64,000 nucleotides of DNA from Halobacillus litoralis (GTDB lineage Bacteria > Bacillota > Bacilli > Bacillales > Halobacillaceae). The translations under genes and the position numbers were made by a program. The notes beneath the pieces were generated by a model. It searched no databases. It was given only the letters and a program-made list of their open reading frames with translations, and was not told where the DNA came from. The stretch covers positions 124,001-188,000 of the forward strand of contig NZ_WMFA01000004.1 of the NCBI RefSeq assembly GCF_009856445.1, written 5' to 3'. Shown one piece after another: positions 17,291 to 25,847 of the stretch (its first letter is position 1; each line of letters begins with the position of its first letter).

Positions 17291-20235
17291 GCATTACTCA
17301 AGACTGGAACGAGAAAAAGCTAGTCGAGGATCGTGCCATAGGTCAGTTGAAGTCTCTTGGGTACACTCATGTAATGGGATCCAACCTTGATCAAGAAAGA
17401 GAATCACAGGTGGAAGTTGTTTTAAAGAAACGATTGTCACAAGCCATTCAAAAGCTGAATCCGTGGATCAGTGAGAACAATCTTAATAAAGTCGTCCGTA
17501 ACATTACTCATCTAGACTATACAAACCTCATGGAAGCAAATCAATACTTCCATGAGGTTTTGATTAACCAAATGTCTGTCAATCAGGACCTGGGAAAAGG
17601 GCGAAAAAATCAGACTGTTCAACTCATCGACTTTGAGAATCTGGAAAACAATGAATTTCTTGTTGTTGATCAGTTTTCGATTACCAATGCAAAAGGAACG
17701 ATTCGGCCTGACCTGTTGATTTTTGTGAACGGTCTACCACTTGTAGTTATTGAATGCAAAAGTCCGACACTTCCGCCTGATGAACAAATCGGACAAGGTG
17801 TGAAACAGTTGATTCGCTACCAAAAGGATAGTGAGAATCTCTTTTATTACAACCAGTTCGTCATTTCCACAAGTAATGATCGTGCTAAAGTGGGGACAAT
17901 TGGGGCGAAGGTGCAGCATTATAGTTCTTGGAAAGATCCATATCCACGTACAGTCTCAGAAATTGGGCCGAGCCCTTCGGCACAGGATATCCTCCTTACA
18001 GGTGTGTTAGTAAAAGAGCGCTTAATGGATTTGATCCAGAACTTTATCGTCTATGAGCCTGAAGAGGGGAGAGTCATTAAGAAACTTGCTCGGTACCAGC
18101 AACATCGTGCGGTCAATCGGGCGGTCAACCGTATCCTTCATGAAAACACTCCTCAAGATCGCGGGGGCGTTGTCTGGGCGACCCAAGGTTCTGGTAAATC
18201 ATTATCGATGGTTTTCCTTGCAACGAAGTTACGGAGGATTGCCGAATTGAAAAACCCGACCATTGTCATCGTCACTGACCGTCAAGACTTGGATCAGCAA
18301 ATTACGAACACGTTCCGGCGCTGTGAGTTTCCCAACCCGCAACAGGCAGGTTCTGTTTCTGAACTGAGAGACTATTTAAAACAAGGGCCTGGGTCCACGA
18401 TTATGACTCTCGTGCAAAAGTTTCAGGAAGCAGAAGGAGAAGAAAGCTTTCCAGAAATGACCAAGTCGGAAAATGTCATTGTAATGGTCGATGAAAGTCA
18501 CCGCAGTCAATACAGTTCTTTAGCATTGAACATGAGGATGGCTTTACCAAATGCCACGTATATCGGTTTTACCGGCACACCTATTGATAAAAAAGATAAA
18601 AGCACAAGACGTACGTTTGGTAACTATATTGATAAATACACCATCGAACAGGCGGTAGAAGATGGCGCAACGGTACCGATTTTTTATGAATCTCGCCTTG
18701 TGGATCTTCATGTTCAAGGGGAAAGTGTTGATCAATTATTCGACCGATTTTTTCGAGATTACTCAGAGGAAGATCGGGAACGAATCAAGAAAAAGTTTGC
18801 GACAGAAGAGGCAATTACAGCTTCACCGAAACGGGTCCGGCAAATTGTGCTTGATATCATTCAACATTTTGAAGATCATATCAAACCGAATGGCTTCAAA
18901 GCCCAAATTGTTGCAATATCAAGGGAAGCTGCCGTTCTTTACAAAAACATGCTGGATGAACTGAGTGATTACGAGTCAAAAGTAATCATATCAGCTGGTC
19001 ATAATGATAAAGAAGAAATGCAAAAACATCACCTCTCTAGACAAGAGGAAAAAGACGTCATTCAGCGCTTTAAAAAGCCGATGGAAGAAGATTCACTAAG
19101 CTTCCTGATCGTTTGTGATAAATTGCTGACAGGCTTTGATGCACCAATAGAGCAGGTGATGTACCTAGACAAACCATTAAAAGAGCATAACCTGTTGCAA
19201 GCCATCGCTCGTACAAACAGGACGTATGATAAAAAGACATATGGTCTAATTGTCGACTACTTCGGTGTATCCCGCTTCCTTGAAGAAGCGCTAGGCATCT
19301 TCCATGAAGCAGATGTAAAAGGGGCAATGAGTGATGTAGATGCCGAAATTCCGCGCTTGCAAACACGGCACCGAAAAGCGATGCGCTTCTTTGATTATAA
19401 AAATAAAGAAGATCTCGATGGGTGTTTAGCTGTTCTCGAACCGGAAGATATTCGTAATGAGTTCGATACGGCGTTCAAACATTTTTCCGAAAGCATGGAC
19501 ATGATTATGCCGAGTCCGAAAGCGAAGCCTTACTTGGACGATTTGAAATGGTTAGGAAAGATTCGTGTCTTAGCAAAGTCCCGTTATCATGAGGAAGATG
19601 GAGCAGATATTTCCGATTGCGGAGAAAAGGTTCGTCAGCTTATTGAAGAGCATGTCTATGCTTCGACTCCGCACATTTTGTTTGAACCGATTGATATTTT
19701 ATCGAACCGTTTCGAGGATAAAATTGATGAAATCAAAACACCTGAAGCGAAAGCAGCAGAAATGGAACACGCTATTAAACATGAAATACGAATCAAGTTG
19801 GAAGAAAATCCAGTGCTCTATACTTCCCTTAAAGAGCGGTTGGAAGACTTGATCGAACGCCGCAAAGAGAGACAGATGACGATTGAAGAGTTGCTCGAAG
19901 AATATCGGGAAATGATTCATGAGATGAGGAACAATGCAGAAGAAAGTAAAGATCATGGATTTGAACCGGAACAATACCCTTTCTTCCAATTGTTAGATAA
20001 AGAATTGGAAACACATGAAGAAGAAAACCTCAAAGCTTTGACACATCTGATTACAGGTGTGGTTCAAGAGCATGCGGTCATCGACTGGACAGAAAAAGAA
20101 GATGTCCAACGCCAGATGAGAAGAAGTATAAAAAATCAATTACGTGCAAGTAACTGTCCAAAGGATCGGGTGGAAAACGTTGCCCACCAAATGATGAAGC
20201 TTGCAGAAGTCCATTACAAACAAATCGCTTACTAA
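17287..20235 (+). CDS. hsdR: Type I restriction endonuclease/translocase subunit HsdR
   Basis: A 982-residue subunit starting at GTG 17287. The N-terminal nuclease domain shows the PD-(D/E)xK residues D142 and E156-x-K158 (IRPDLL, VIECK). The SF2 motor follows with Walker A TQGSGKS at 299-305, a DESH box at 402-405, and the TGTPID and LLTGFDAP motifs later. The C-terminal helical region assembles with the methylase. The complex translocates DNA with ATP and cuts at collision. All key residues look intact, so the system is probably active. Confidence 0.96.
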   Translation: MSITQDWNEKKLVEDRAIGQLKSLGYTHVMGSNLDQERESQVEVVLKKRLSQAIQKLNPWISENNLNKVVRNITHLDYTNLMEANQYFHEVLINQMSVNQDLGKGRKNQTVQLIDFENLENNEFLVVDQFSITNAKGTIRPDLLIFVNGLPLVVIECKSPTLPPDEQIGQGVKQLIRYQKDSENLFYYNQFVISTSNDRAKVGTIGAKVQHYSSWKDPYPRTVSEIGPSPSAQDILLTGVLVKERLMDLIQNFIVYEPEEGRVIKKLARYQQHRAVNRAVNRILHENTPQDRGGVVWATQGSGKSLSMVFLATKLRRIAELKNPTIVIVTDRQDLDQQITNTFRRCEFPNPQQAGSVSELRDYLKQGPGSTIMTLVQKFQEAEGEESFPEMTKSENVIVMVDESHRSQYSSLALNMRMALPNATYIGFTGTPIDKKDKSTRRTFGNYIDKYTIEQAVEDGATVPIFYESRLVDLHVQGESVDQLFDRFFRDYSEEDRERIKKKFATEEAITASPKRVRQIVLDIIQHFEDHIKPNGFKAQIVAISREAAVLYKNMLDELSDYESKVIISAGHNDKEEMQKHHLSRQEEKDVIQRFKKPMEEDSLSFLIVCDKLLTGFDAPIEQVMYLDKPLKEHNLLQAIARTNRTYDKKTYGLIVDYFGVSRFLEEALGIFHEADVKGAMSDVDAEIPRLQTRHRKAMRFFDYKNKEDLDGCLAVLEPEDIRNEFDTAFKHFSESMDMIMPSPKAKPYLDDLKWLGKIRVLAKSRYHEEDGADISDCGEKVRQLIEEHVYASTPHILFEPIDILSNRFEDKIDEIKTPEAKAAEMEHAIKHEIRIKLEENPVLYTSLKERLEDLIERRKERQMTIEELLEEYREMIHEMRNNAEESKDHGFEPEQYPFFQLLDKELETHEEENLKALTHLITGVVQEHAVIDWTEKEDVQRQMRRSIKNQLRASNCPKDRVENVAHQMMKLAEVHYKQIAY

Positions 20236-20239
20236 TAAC

Positions 20240-20278
20240 AAAAGGCAAGGTCCCAAGTTTGGGTACCTTGCCTTTTTA
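20240..20278. terminator. Bidirectional terminator between hsdR and ygjP-like gene
   Basis: AAAGGCAAGGT and ACCTTGCCTTTTT pair across an inner CCAAGTTTGG palindrome. The structure serves the two convergent genes. Confidence 0.85.
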
Positions 20279-21007
20279 TGAGCCTATTGTGTGGAGTTCC
20301 ATTCCTTGAACTCGTAACCACTCTTTGCTTTTTTTATAATCAAAAAGAACCGACTGGACGACATTCCAAAACTTTTCATTATGCTCGGGAATAATCAAAT
20401 GCGCAAGTTCATGGACCATCACGTAGTCGATGACGGAAACAGGAGCCATGACAATTCGCCAGTTCAAATAAATATCCCCGTTTGGTGTACATGTTCCCCA
20501 ACGTTTATGTTGCGTACGTAATTGAAGGGAGTTGGGGGCCACACCTAGGATCTCTTCATAAATCTTCGCGCGTTCTTTTACTTTTACTATTCCATGATCA
20601 CGATACCATTGGATGAGTTTGGTTTCAAGAACCTTTTCCACTTGTGTATATTCCCAATCGCTGGGAACAATCGCAATAAACTTCCCCTGGTGAAACTTCA
20701 ATGTTGGTATAGAAACCGCCTCTTTATGAACTTTCAAACGATAATGACGACCTAGATAGGGAAACTTCTCTCCACTTACATATTCCTTTTTAAAAGAAGG
20801 GGTGTGGACTTGCTCGATCTCCCGCAATTTATTTGTAATCCAAGGCCCTCTTTGTTTGATGGCTTTTTCTATTGATTCCATACTAGTCTCTTCTGGAGCT
20901 GTTACTTGTACGCCGTTCACTAAATCTACAGTGATTTTTAAGTCTTTTCTTTTCATGTTTAGTAATTCATATTCTATGGTGGTTGTGCCGTATTGGACTT
21001 GGGGCAT
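20276..21007 (-). CDS. YgjP-type M48 metallopeptidase domain protein (DUF45)
   Basis: A 243-residue protein of the YgjP/WLM-like metallopeptidase group. It has the HELAH zinc motif at 199-203, a downstream H (PEHNEKFW) as third ligand, and the family segment RWGTC around 169-173 followed by LNWR. The N-terminal half is the beta-rich DUF45 region. Homologues are very often found beside type I restriction operons, as here, where the gene converges with hsdR. Its role there is unknown; regulated proteolysis of restriction subunits is one possibility. Confidence 0.85.
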   Translation of the reverse strand: MPQVQYGTTTIEYELLNMKRKDLKITVDLVNGVQVTAPEETSMESIEKAIKQRGPWITNKLREIEQVHTPSFKKEYVSGEKFPYLGRHYRLKVHKEAVSIPTLKFHQGKFIAIVPSDWEYTQVEKVLETKLIQWYRDHGIVKVKERAKIYEEILGVAPNSLQLRTQHKRWGTCTPNGDIYLNWRIVMAPVSVIDYVMVHELAHLIIPEHNEKFWNVVQSVLFDYKKSKEWLRVQGMELHTIGS

Positions 21008-21429
21008 TTAGTTCACATACCTTTAAGTAGTTTTTCTTTATATAGGATAACATGTAACGAACGAAAAAAGAATATGAACCCGAACGTTTGTTGGGTATGA
21101 ATTCATTTTATCTAATTTTTGAATATAAGGAATTGCAGGTCAAATCTTTGAACATTCCTTAAGCACATTAAGAGAGGGAAGGATTGCAGAAGCATAGGGT
21201 AGAAATGCTCCAAGAAGTAAAATTTCAAACATATAATTACTATAATATGGGAAGGCAATGGATTATTTAATAAAAGCAAGCCTAGCACCCAAATCAACTC
21301 TGAAATAGCGTTTTTGTTATGAATCTTCACACTAATGATTAATATGGTATGAAGATTTTTATGTGGGAATATATTACATGTGACTCTCCGTACGTGGTGG
21401 TCTTCTTCATTCAATTAGAAGATTTCATT
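21008..21429. other. Intergenic region before the Xre regulator
   Basis: This stretch is AT-rich, with an in-frame ATG at 21349 that would extend the Xre protein by a hydrophobic segment but has no ribosome site. I see no RNA gene or clear operator. It probably holds divergent promoters for the ygjP-like and Xre genes. Confidence 0.4.
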
Positions 21430-21681
21430 ATGGAAAAAGATTATGATGTTAAAGTAAGAAAAGCTGTTGGGAGAAAAATTAAGCAATTGCGCGAAGAAAA
21501 AGGAATATCCCAGGAAGAGTTCGCTTATCTAGTTGGTATTGATCGTACGTATATCAGTTTTATAGAGCGAGGTCGCAGAGCCCCAAGACTGCCTATGCTA
21601 TATAGAATTGCTAATGTCCTTGAGGTACCCGCTAGTTCGTTGGTCGTAGAAGTCAAGGAAACACCGGATAATAATCGTTAG
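21430..21681 (+). CDS. Small Xre-family transcriptional regulator
   Basis: An 83-residue single-domain helix-turn-helix protein. Residues 10-70 form the Cro/C1 HTH, with QEEFAYLVGIDRTYISFIE covering the two DNA-binding helices. The size and position match controller (C) proteins of restriction systems and master regulators of defence operons. The ATG at 21430 begins at a natural domain boundary, but the ribosome site is weak. It is followed by a tiny frame and a strong terminator, so it is transcribed apart from drmA. It may regulate hsdMSR, the DrmAB operon or both (inference). Confidence 0.8.
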   Translation: MEKDYDVKVRKAVGRKIKQLREEKGISQEEFAYLVGIDRTYISFIERGRRAPRLPMLYRIANVLEVPASSLVVEVKETPDNNR

Positions 21682-21693
21682 GAGGGAACATAC

Positions 21694-21873
21694 ATATTTT
21701 ATAAAGAGTATTTGTACCTTGAAGTTAAGCGAGTTCCGTTATTTATTGAGATTTATCAAGCGGATCAATGTATTGCTATGACCAAATTTTACAATCGTCA
21801 CTATAAAGTGGAGGCTAGTAGCAAAAATGAAGCAATTCGGGAAATTTTATTATCAGTTAATGACTATGAGTGA
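21694..21873 (+). CDS. Possible 59-residue protein with a non-standard start
   Basis: After the TAG of the Xre gene the same frame stays open to TGA at 21871-21873. A very good ribosome site (AGGAGGG, 21680-21686) overlaps the Xre stop. Seven bases beyond it lies ATA (21694) rather than ATG. The next usable codon is TTG at 21712, 25 bases from the ribosome site. The predicted peptide (Tyr/Leu-rich start, then KRVPLFIEIYQADQCIAMTK) is protein-like, and a strong terminator follows at once. It is either a real gene with a rare start or one that lost its ATG by a single change. The function is unknown. Confidence 0.45.
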   Translation: MFYKEYLYLEVKRVPLFIEIYQADQCIAMTKFYNRHYKVEASSKNEAIREILLSVNDYE

Positions 21874-21885
21874 TACAGAAGTTAC

Positions 21886-21926
21886 AAAAAGACCTATGGC
21901 CAACCTTGTTGGCCATAGGTCTTTTT
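21886..21926. terminator. Strong terminator after the Xre unit
   Basis: AAAAAGACCTATGGCCAAC and its complement form a 19-bp perfect stem with a 3-base loop and a T run. It isolates the Xre unit from the drmA operon. Confidence 0.92.
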
Positions 21927-21929
21927 ATT

Positions 21930-22307
21930 TATCTAGTTATCTGAGCGAAATAACATATACATGACTTCCATTTGTTATTTCAATTCCTAATTATTCATAA
22001 TTTAAGCATCCTAAGTAATAGATTAAAAGACTAATATTAAACAATCCATTTATTGTTATTCATAATAGTTTTAATTTCCTTATTACAAGTGAATAGATCT
22101 GGTTGCATTAAAAAATTGATTCTTAAAATCTACTAACAGAGCCTATATATTTTGCCTAAGTAGTTAACATTAAAAATGTTTTACAATTTTAGGAATGAGG
22201 GGACGTTTCTATCCTTTTTTCTGTAAATTTATTTAATTTTTGGGATATTTGTTATAAGATAATAGTAAGAATATTCTACAAGTTGTCTGTCAGGGAAGGT
22301 GAAATAA
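21930..22307. other. AT-rich leader before drmA
   Basis: About 380 bases with no open frame of note. It is very AT-rich and must hold the promoter for the drmA-drmB-sigma operon; TATAAGATAAT-like sequence near 22,250-22,265 could be a -10 region. I see no perfect operator palindrome. Confidence 0.35.
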
Positions 22308-25300
22308 TTGTCTAAACTTACTCCAATTGCTATTAAATTGATGGATTTTCTTAATGACAATATTGAAGGTGGAAATATAGTTGAGATAACTAATCAAATC
22401 AAAAAAGAAAATTTATACATAGAAAAGGAACAAATAGAAAGAACGCTTGAAAAATACCCAGAGATCTTTGAATTGGAAGGCGAAATATGGCGACTAGTAT
22501 CAGTTCTTGAAGAAAAAAAGCGAAAGGATGTTGTAAACAGAAAGGCCAGTTTAAAGGAGGAGACTGAAGAAAAAATGGATGAAGGAAGAAAACTAAAGGA
22601 TGAACAAAGTTATTTTACCAATATGAGAGATGACTACATAAAAGCTCTTCAACGGGACCTGATAGGTCCTACTGAAGAGGAAGAACTAATAAAAGAACGT
22701 CCTAATGTCTTTTACCTTGGTGGCATGTTGTATCCTGCCAACACAGAAGTTGAAGACATAGAGGAATTTGGTGCTGAGGAGAAAAGTGAAAGAAAAGACC
22801 ATGAAGATGACACTGATGAAGAAATTGCATCCAATCAGAATCGTTTTCAACCTTCCTCAATAGGAATTACTTGTAACTTAAAACAAGAAACAGCAAGCGT
22901 AAATGTAAAAATAAGCTATGGTAAATATAAACAGGTCAAAGAAGGGAAGAGAAAGTTTTATAAAAGATTACCTTACTATTGTGAGAAGTCTATAAATCTT
23001 AACAAAAACAAAGATTCATTTTATTTGGAAGATGGTAAAGTGGAATTTCTTTCAATTGTCAGTCAGAAGGAAAATGAAATTTCACTAAGTGTTTTCCTTA
23101 TTAATAGATATAAGCATGAAGATACTATCCCTGTTGAACATATTTTGTTTCAGCCTGAGATCATTTTAGTGGGTCCAGATGAGAAGGATAATGTGTTTAT
23201 AAGAAGGGATGTTAATTATGATAATTCAATAGAAGATGAAGATATAGATCGTTCTATGCTGCTTTACAGAAATACCCCTGAATTTGCTGTTGGACATGGG
23301 TGTGCTGTCCAATGGAATGAATTTACAGAAGAGACAGCAGGGAAAATCAAAACAGTTTTTATACCTGAGTATGAAGTGCCAGCAGTGGAGCATTTGGACC
23401 TGAAAGATATGAGTGGTCTTAATATGTATGTTTTATCCTATTTAGATGATCCTGAAAAACTAAAGAAAGAATTATTTCCCCTGCTTGACATGTATAAACA
23501 ATGGATTAACAAGCAGACGGAAATTAAGGTAGATGAACATTTAGTCAGTCAGAAGGATAAACATATACGATATCTTAAAGAAGCATATGGACGCATTAAA
23601 GAAGGTATTGAAATTATCTGCAATGACGAAGACTACTTCGAAGCTTTCAAATTTGCAAATGAAATAATGTTACACCAACGGACTTTTTCAGAAGCCTCTA
23701 AGTTTTATCGTACAACTGGGAAGCATGCTGAGAAGCAGATACTAGAAGGACAGTGGCGTCCTTTCCAGTTGGCTTTTATTCTGCTAAATATTAAAAGTAT
23801 TGTAAATCCTCAATGTGAGGAAAGAGATTATGTTGATTTATTATGGTTTCCCACTGGTGGGGGTAAAACGGAAGCTTATCTAGGGTTAGCTGCTTTTGTT
23901 ATGTCCATAAGAAGACTTAAAGGTGCACCAGATGGAGTAGAAGGCTATGCGGGTACTACTATCATTATGCGTTATACATTAAGGCTTTTAACAATTCAGC
24001 AATTTCAGAGAGCCAGTGCTCTGATATGTGCTGCAGAATATCTGAGAAGTAATAATTCAAAGAAGTGGGGAAGGGAAAGCTTTAGTATTGGTTTGTGGGT
24101 AGGCGGTGGGACTACTCCAAATCAATTGGAAGGAGAAGGATCAGCTACAGACGCTCTGCATAAATTAAACAACAACGAGAAAGTGTATGGGGGCAATCCT
24201 ATTCAGCTACATAATTGCCCCAAGTGTGGTCAGGAATTAACGCCAGAATCTTATAAAGTTGAAAGGAAAGTCTTTACAATTCATTGTGAAAATAAAAAAT
24301 GCTTCTTTCACACAAATAAAATACCAGCTTATACAGTTGATGAAGCTATCTACAACCAGTGCCCAACCCTTTTAATAGGTACAGTTGATAAGTTTGCCCG
24401 CCTGCCTTGGAATGGTTCAATTGCTAGTTTTTTTGGAAAGGTAGACCGGTACTGTGAGCGACATGGTTTTATACGAGAAGGAGACAGTCACTCTTGGACC
24501 CATAATGCTACTGGAAGTTTACCTAAATCAAGAACAGTGGAAATTGAAAACCTTAAGCCGCCCGAATTGATTATTCAGGATGAACTACATCTTATATCTG
24601 GTCCGCTGGGATCAATGGTTGGTCTGTATGAGTCTGCAATCGACTTTTTATCTATGGACGAAATAAACGGTGAAAAAATCAAACCAAAAGTTGTAGCTTC
24701 TACAGCAACTATCAGGAGAGCTGATTCTCAGGTTAAAGGAGTTTTTAACAGAGGGGTACGTCAATTTCCCCCTTCCGGAACCAATAGTGAAGATTCCTTC
24801 TTTTCCTATGAAGTAACGGGAGAAAAAAAACCGGGAAGGAAGTATGTCGGTTTATATTTTCCTGGGTCGTCTGGTAAAACGGCTCTTGTCAGAATCTATG
24901 CGAGGTTATTGCAAAAGAGTTTTGACTTAAGAGAACAGGGGGACGATGTGAATCCTTATTGGACTCTGGCAGGGTATTATAATAGTTTAAGGGAACTTGG
25001 TGGAACTTTACGTCTCTTGGAAGATGATATTCCAGACAGAATCAAATACCTTGTTGGCGATAAAAGAAAACAAAGGTTCATTAAACATAAACAAGAATTG
25101 ATGAGCCAGATTGATGCAACAGATATTCCAGAATTACTTAATAAGCTTGAACTGAATGCTGATAACAAAAGGGCTGTAGATGTTCTTCTTGCCACAAATA
25201 TGATTTCCGTTGGCGTGGATATAGATAGACTGGGTATGATGGTAATTACCGGACAGCCGAAAAGTACATCCGAGTATATTCAAGCTTCAAGTCGAGTTGG

Positions 25301-25847
25301 ACGAAAATATCCCGGGCTTGTCTTTACTCTTTATAACTGGTCCAGACCAAGAGATATTTCTCATTATGAACAATTTGTTTCTTATCATTCCAAGTTCTAT
25401 TCCCATGTAGAGGCAACAAGTGTAACTCCTTATTCCTTCAGATCCAGGGACAAAGGCCTTCGGGCTGTTATAGTAGGACTGCTTAGACAATTGGACTCCC
25501 GATTATATAGGAATCCTGATGCCAAAAAATTCACAAAAGAAAATGGCTATATTGATGAAATTAGAGAGTACATTATCAATCGCTGTAGAGATATAGATGA
25601 AATTGATCAGGACAATATAGAAAAGGAAATAGATGATATTTTTAACTGGTGGGAAGAAAGAGTAAACGAAAACCCAGATAATCTTAATTATCAGAAATAT
25701 AAATTTTCCCGCAGGGATACACCTGTCCTGTTTAGGAGTATCAATCAGGATATAGAGAATGCAAAGCTGATTCCTGATTCACTCAGGGACGTGGAAGCGG
25801 AAGTAGATACTTATTATACCTATTGGGATGAGGAGGATGGACAATGA
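22308..25847 (+). CDS. drmA: DISARM-type helicase DrmA
   Basis: A 1179-residue SF2 helicase-like protein. Residues 1-65 form a winged-helix-like domain, followed by an acidic, charged region. Walker A FPTGGGKTE starts near 514, a zinc-ribbon-like set CPKCG...C...C lies at 637-665, the DELH box at 758-761 in IQDELHLISGPLGS, STAT at 798-801, and motif VI QASSRVGR at 992-999. These are the hallmarks of DrmA, which with DrmB forms the DNA-binding core of DISARM and blocks incoming phage DNA. The start is TTG 22308 behind GGGAAGGTGA. drmB overlaps by 4 bases. Confidence 0.9.
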   Translation: MSKLTPIAIKLMDFLNDNIEGGNIVEITNQIKKENLYIEKEQIERTLEKYPEIFELEGEIWRLVSVLEEKKRKDVVNRKASLKEETEEKMDEGRKLKDEQSYFTNMRDDYIKALQRDLIGPTEEEELIKERPNVFYLGGMLYPANTEVEDIEEFGAEEKSERKDHEDDTDEEIASNQNRFQPSSIGITCNLKQETASVNVKISYGKYKQVKEGKRKFYKRLPYYCEKSINLNKNKDSFYLEDGKVEFLSIVSQKENEISLSVFLINRYKHEDTIPVEHILFQPEIILVGPDEKDNVFIRRDVNYDNSIEDEDIDRSMLLYRNTPEFAVGHGCAVQWNEFTEETAGKIKTVFIPEYEVPAVEHLDLKDMSGLNMYVLSYLDDPEKLKKELFPLLDMYKQWINKQTEIKVDEHLVSQKDKHIRYLKEAYGRIKEGIEIICNDEDYFEAFKFANEIMLHQRTFSEASKFYRTTGKHAEKQILEGQWRPFQLAFILLNIKSIVNPQCEERDYVDLLWFPTGGGKTEAYLGLAAFVMSIRRLKGAPDGVEGYAGTTIIMRYTLRLLTIQQFQRASALICAAEYLRSNNSKKWGRESFSIGLWVGGGTTPNQLEGEGSATDALHKLNNNEKVYGGNPIQLHNCPKCGQELTPESYKVERKVFTIHCENKKCFFHTNKIPAYTVDEAIYNQCPTLLIGTVDKFARLPWNGSIASFFGKVDRYCERHGFIREGDSHSWTHNATGSLPKSRTVEIENLKPPELIIQDELHLISGPLGSMVGLYESAIDFLSMDEINGEKIKPKVVASTATIRRADSQVKGVFNRGVRQFPPSGTNSEDSFFSYEVTGEKKPGRKYVGLYFPGSSGKTALVRIYARLLQKSFDLREQGDDVNPYWTLAGYYNSLRELGGTLRLLEDDIPDRIKYLVGDKRKQRFIKHKQELMSQIDATDIPELLNKLELNADNKRAVDVLLATNMISVGVDIDRLGMMVITGQPKSTSEYIQASSRVGRKYPGLVFTLYNWSRPRDISHYEQFVSYHSKFYSHVEATSVTPYSFRSRDKGLRAVIVGLLRQLDSRLYRNPDAKKFTKENGYIDEIREYIINRCRDIDEIDQDNIEKEIDDIFNWWEERVNENPDNLNYQKYKFSRRDTPVLFRSINQDIENAKLIPDSLRDVEAEVDTYYTYWDEEDGQ

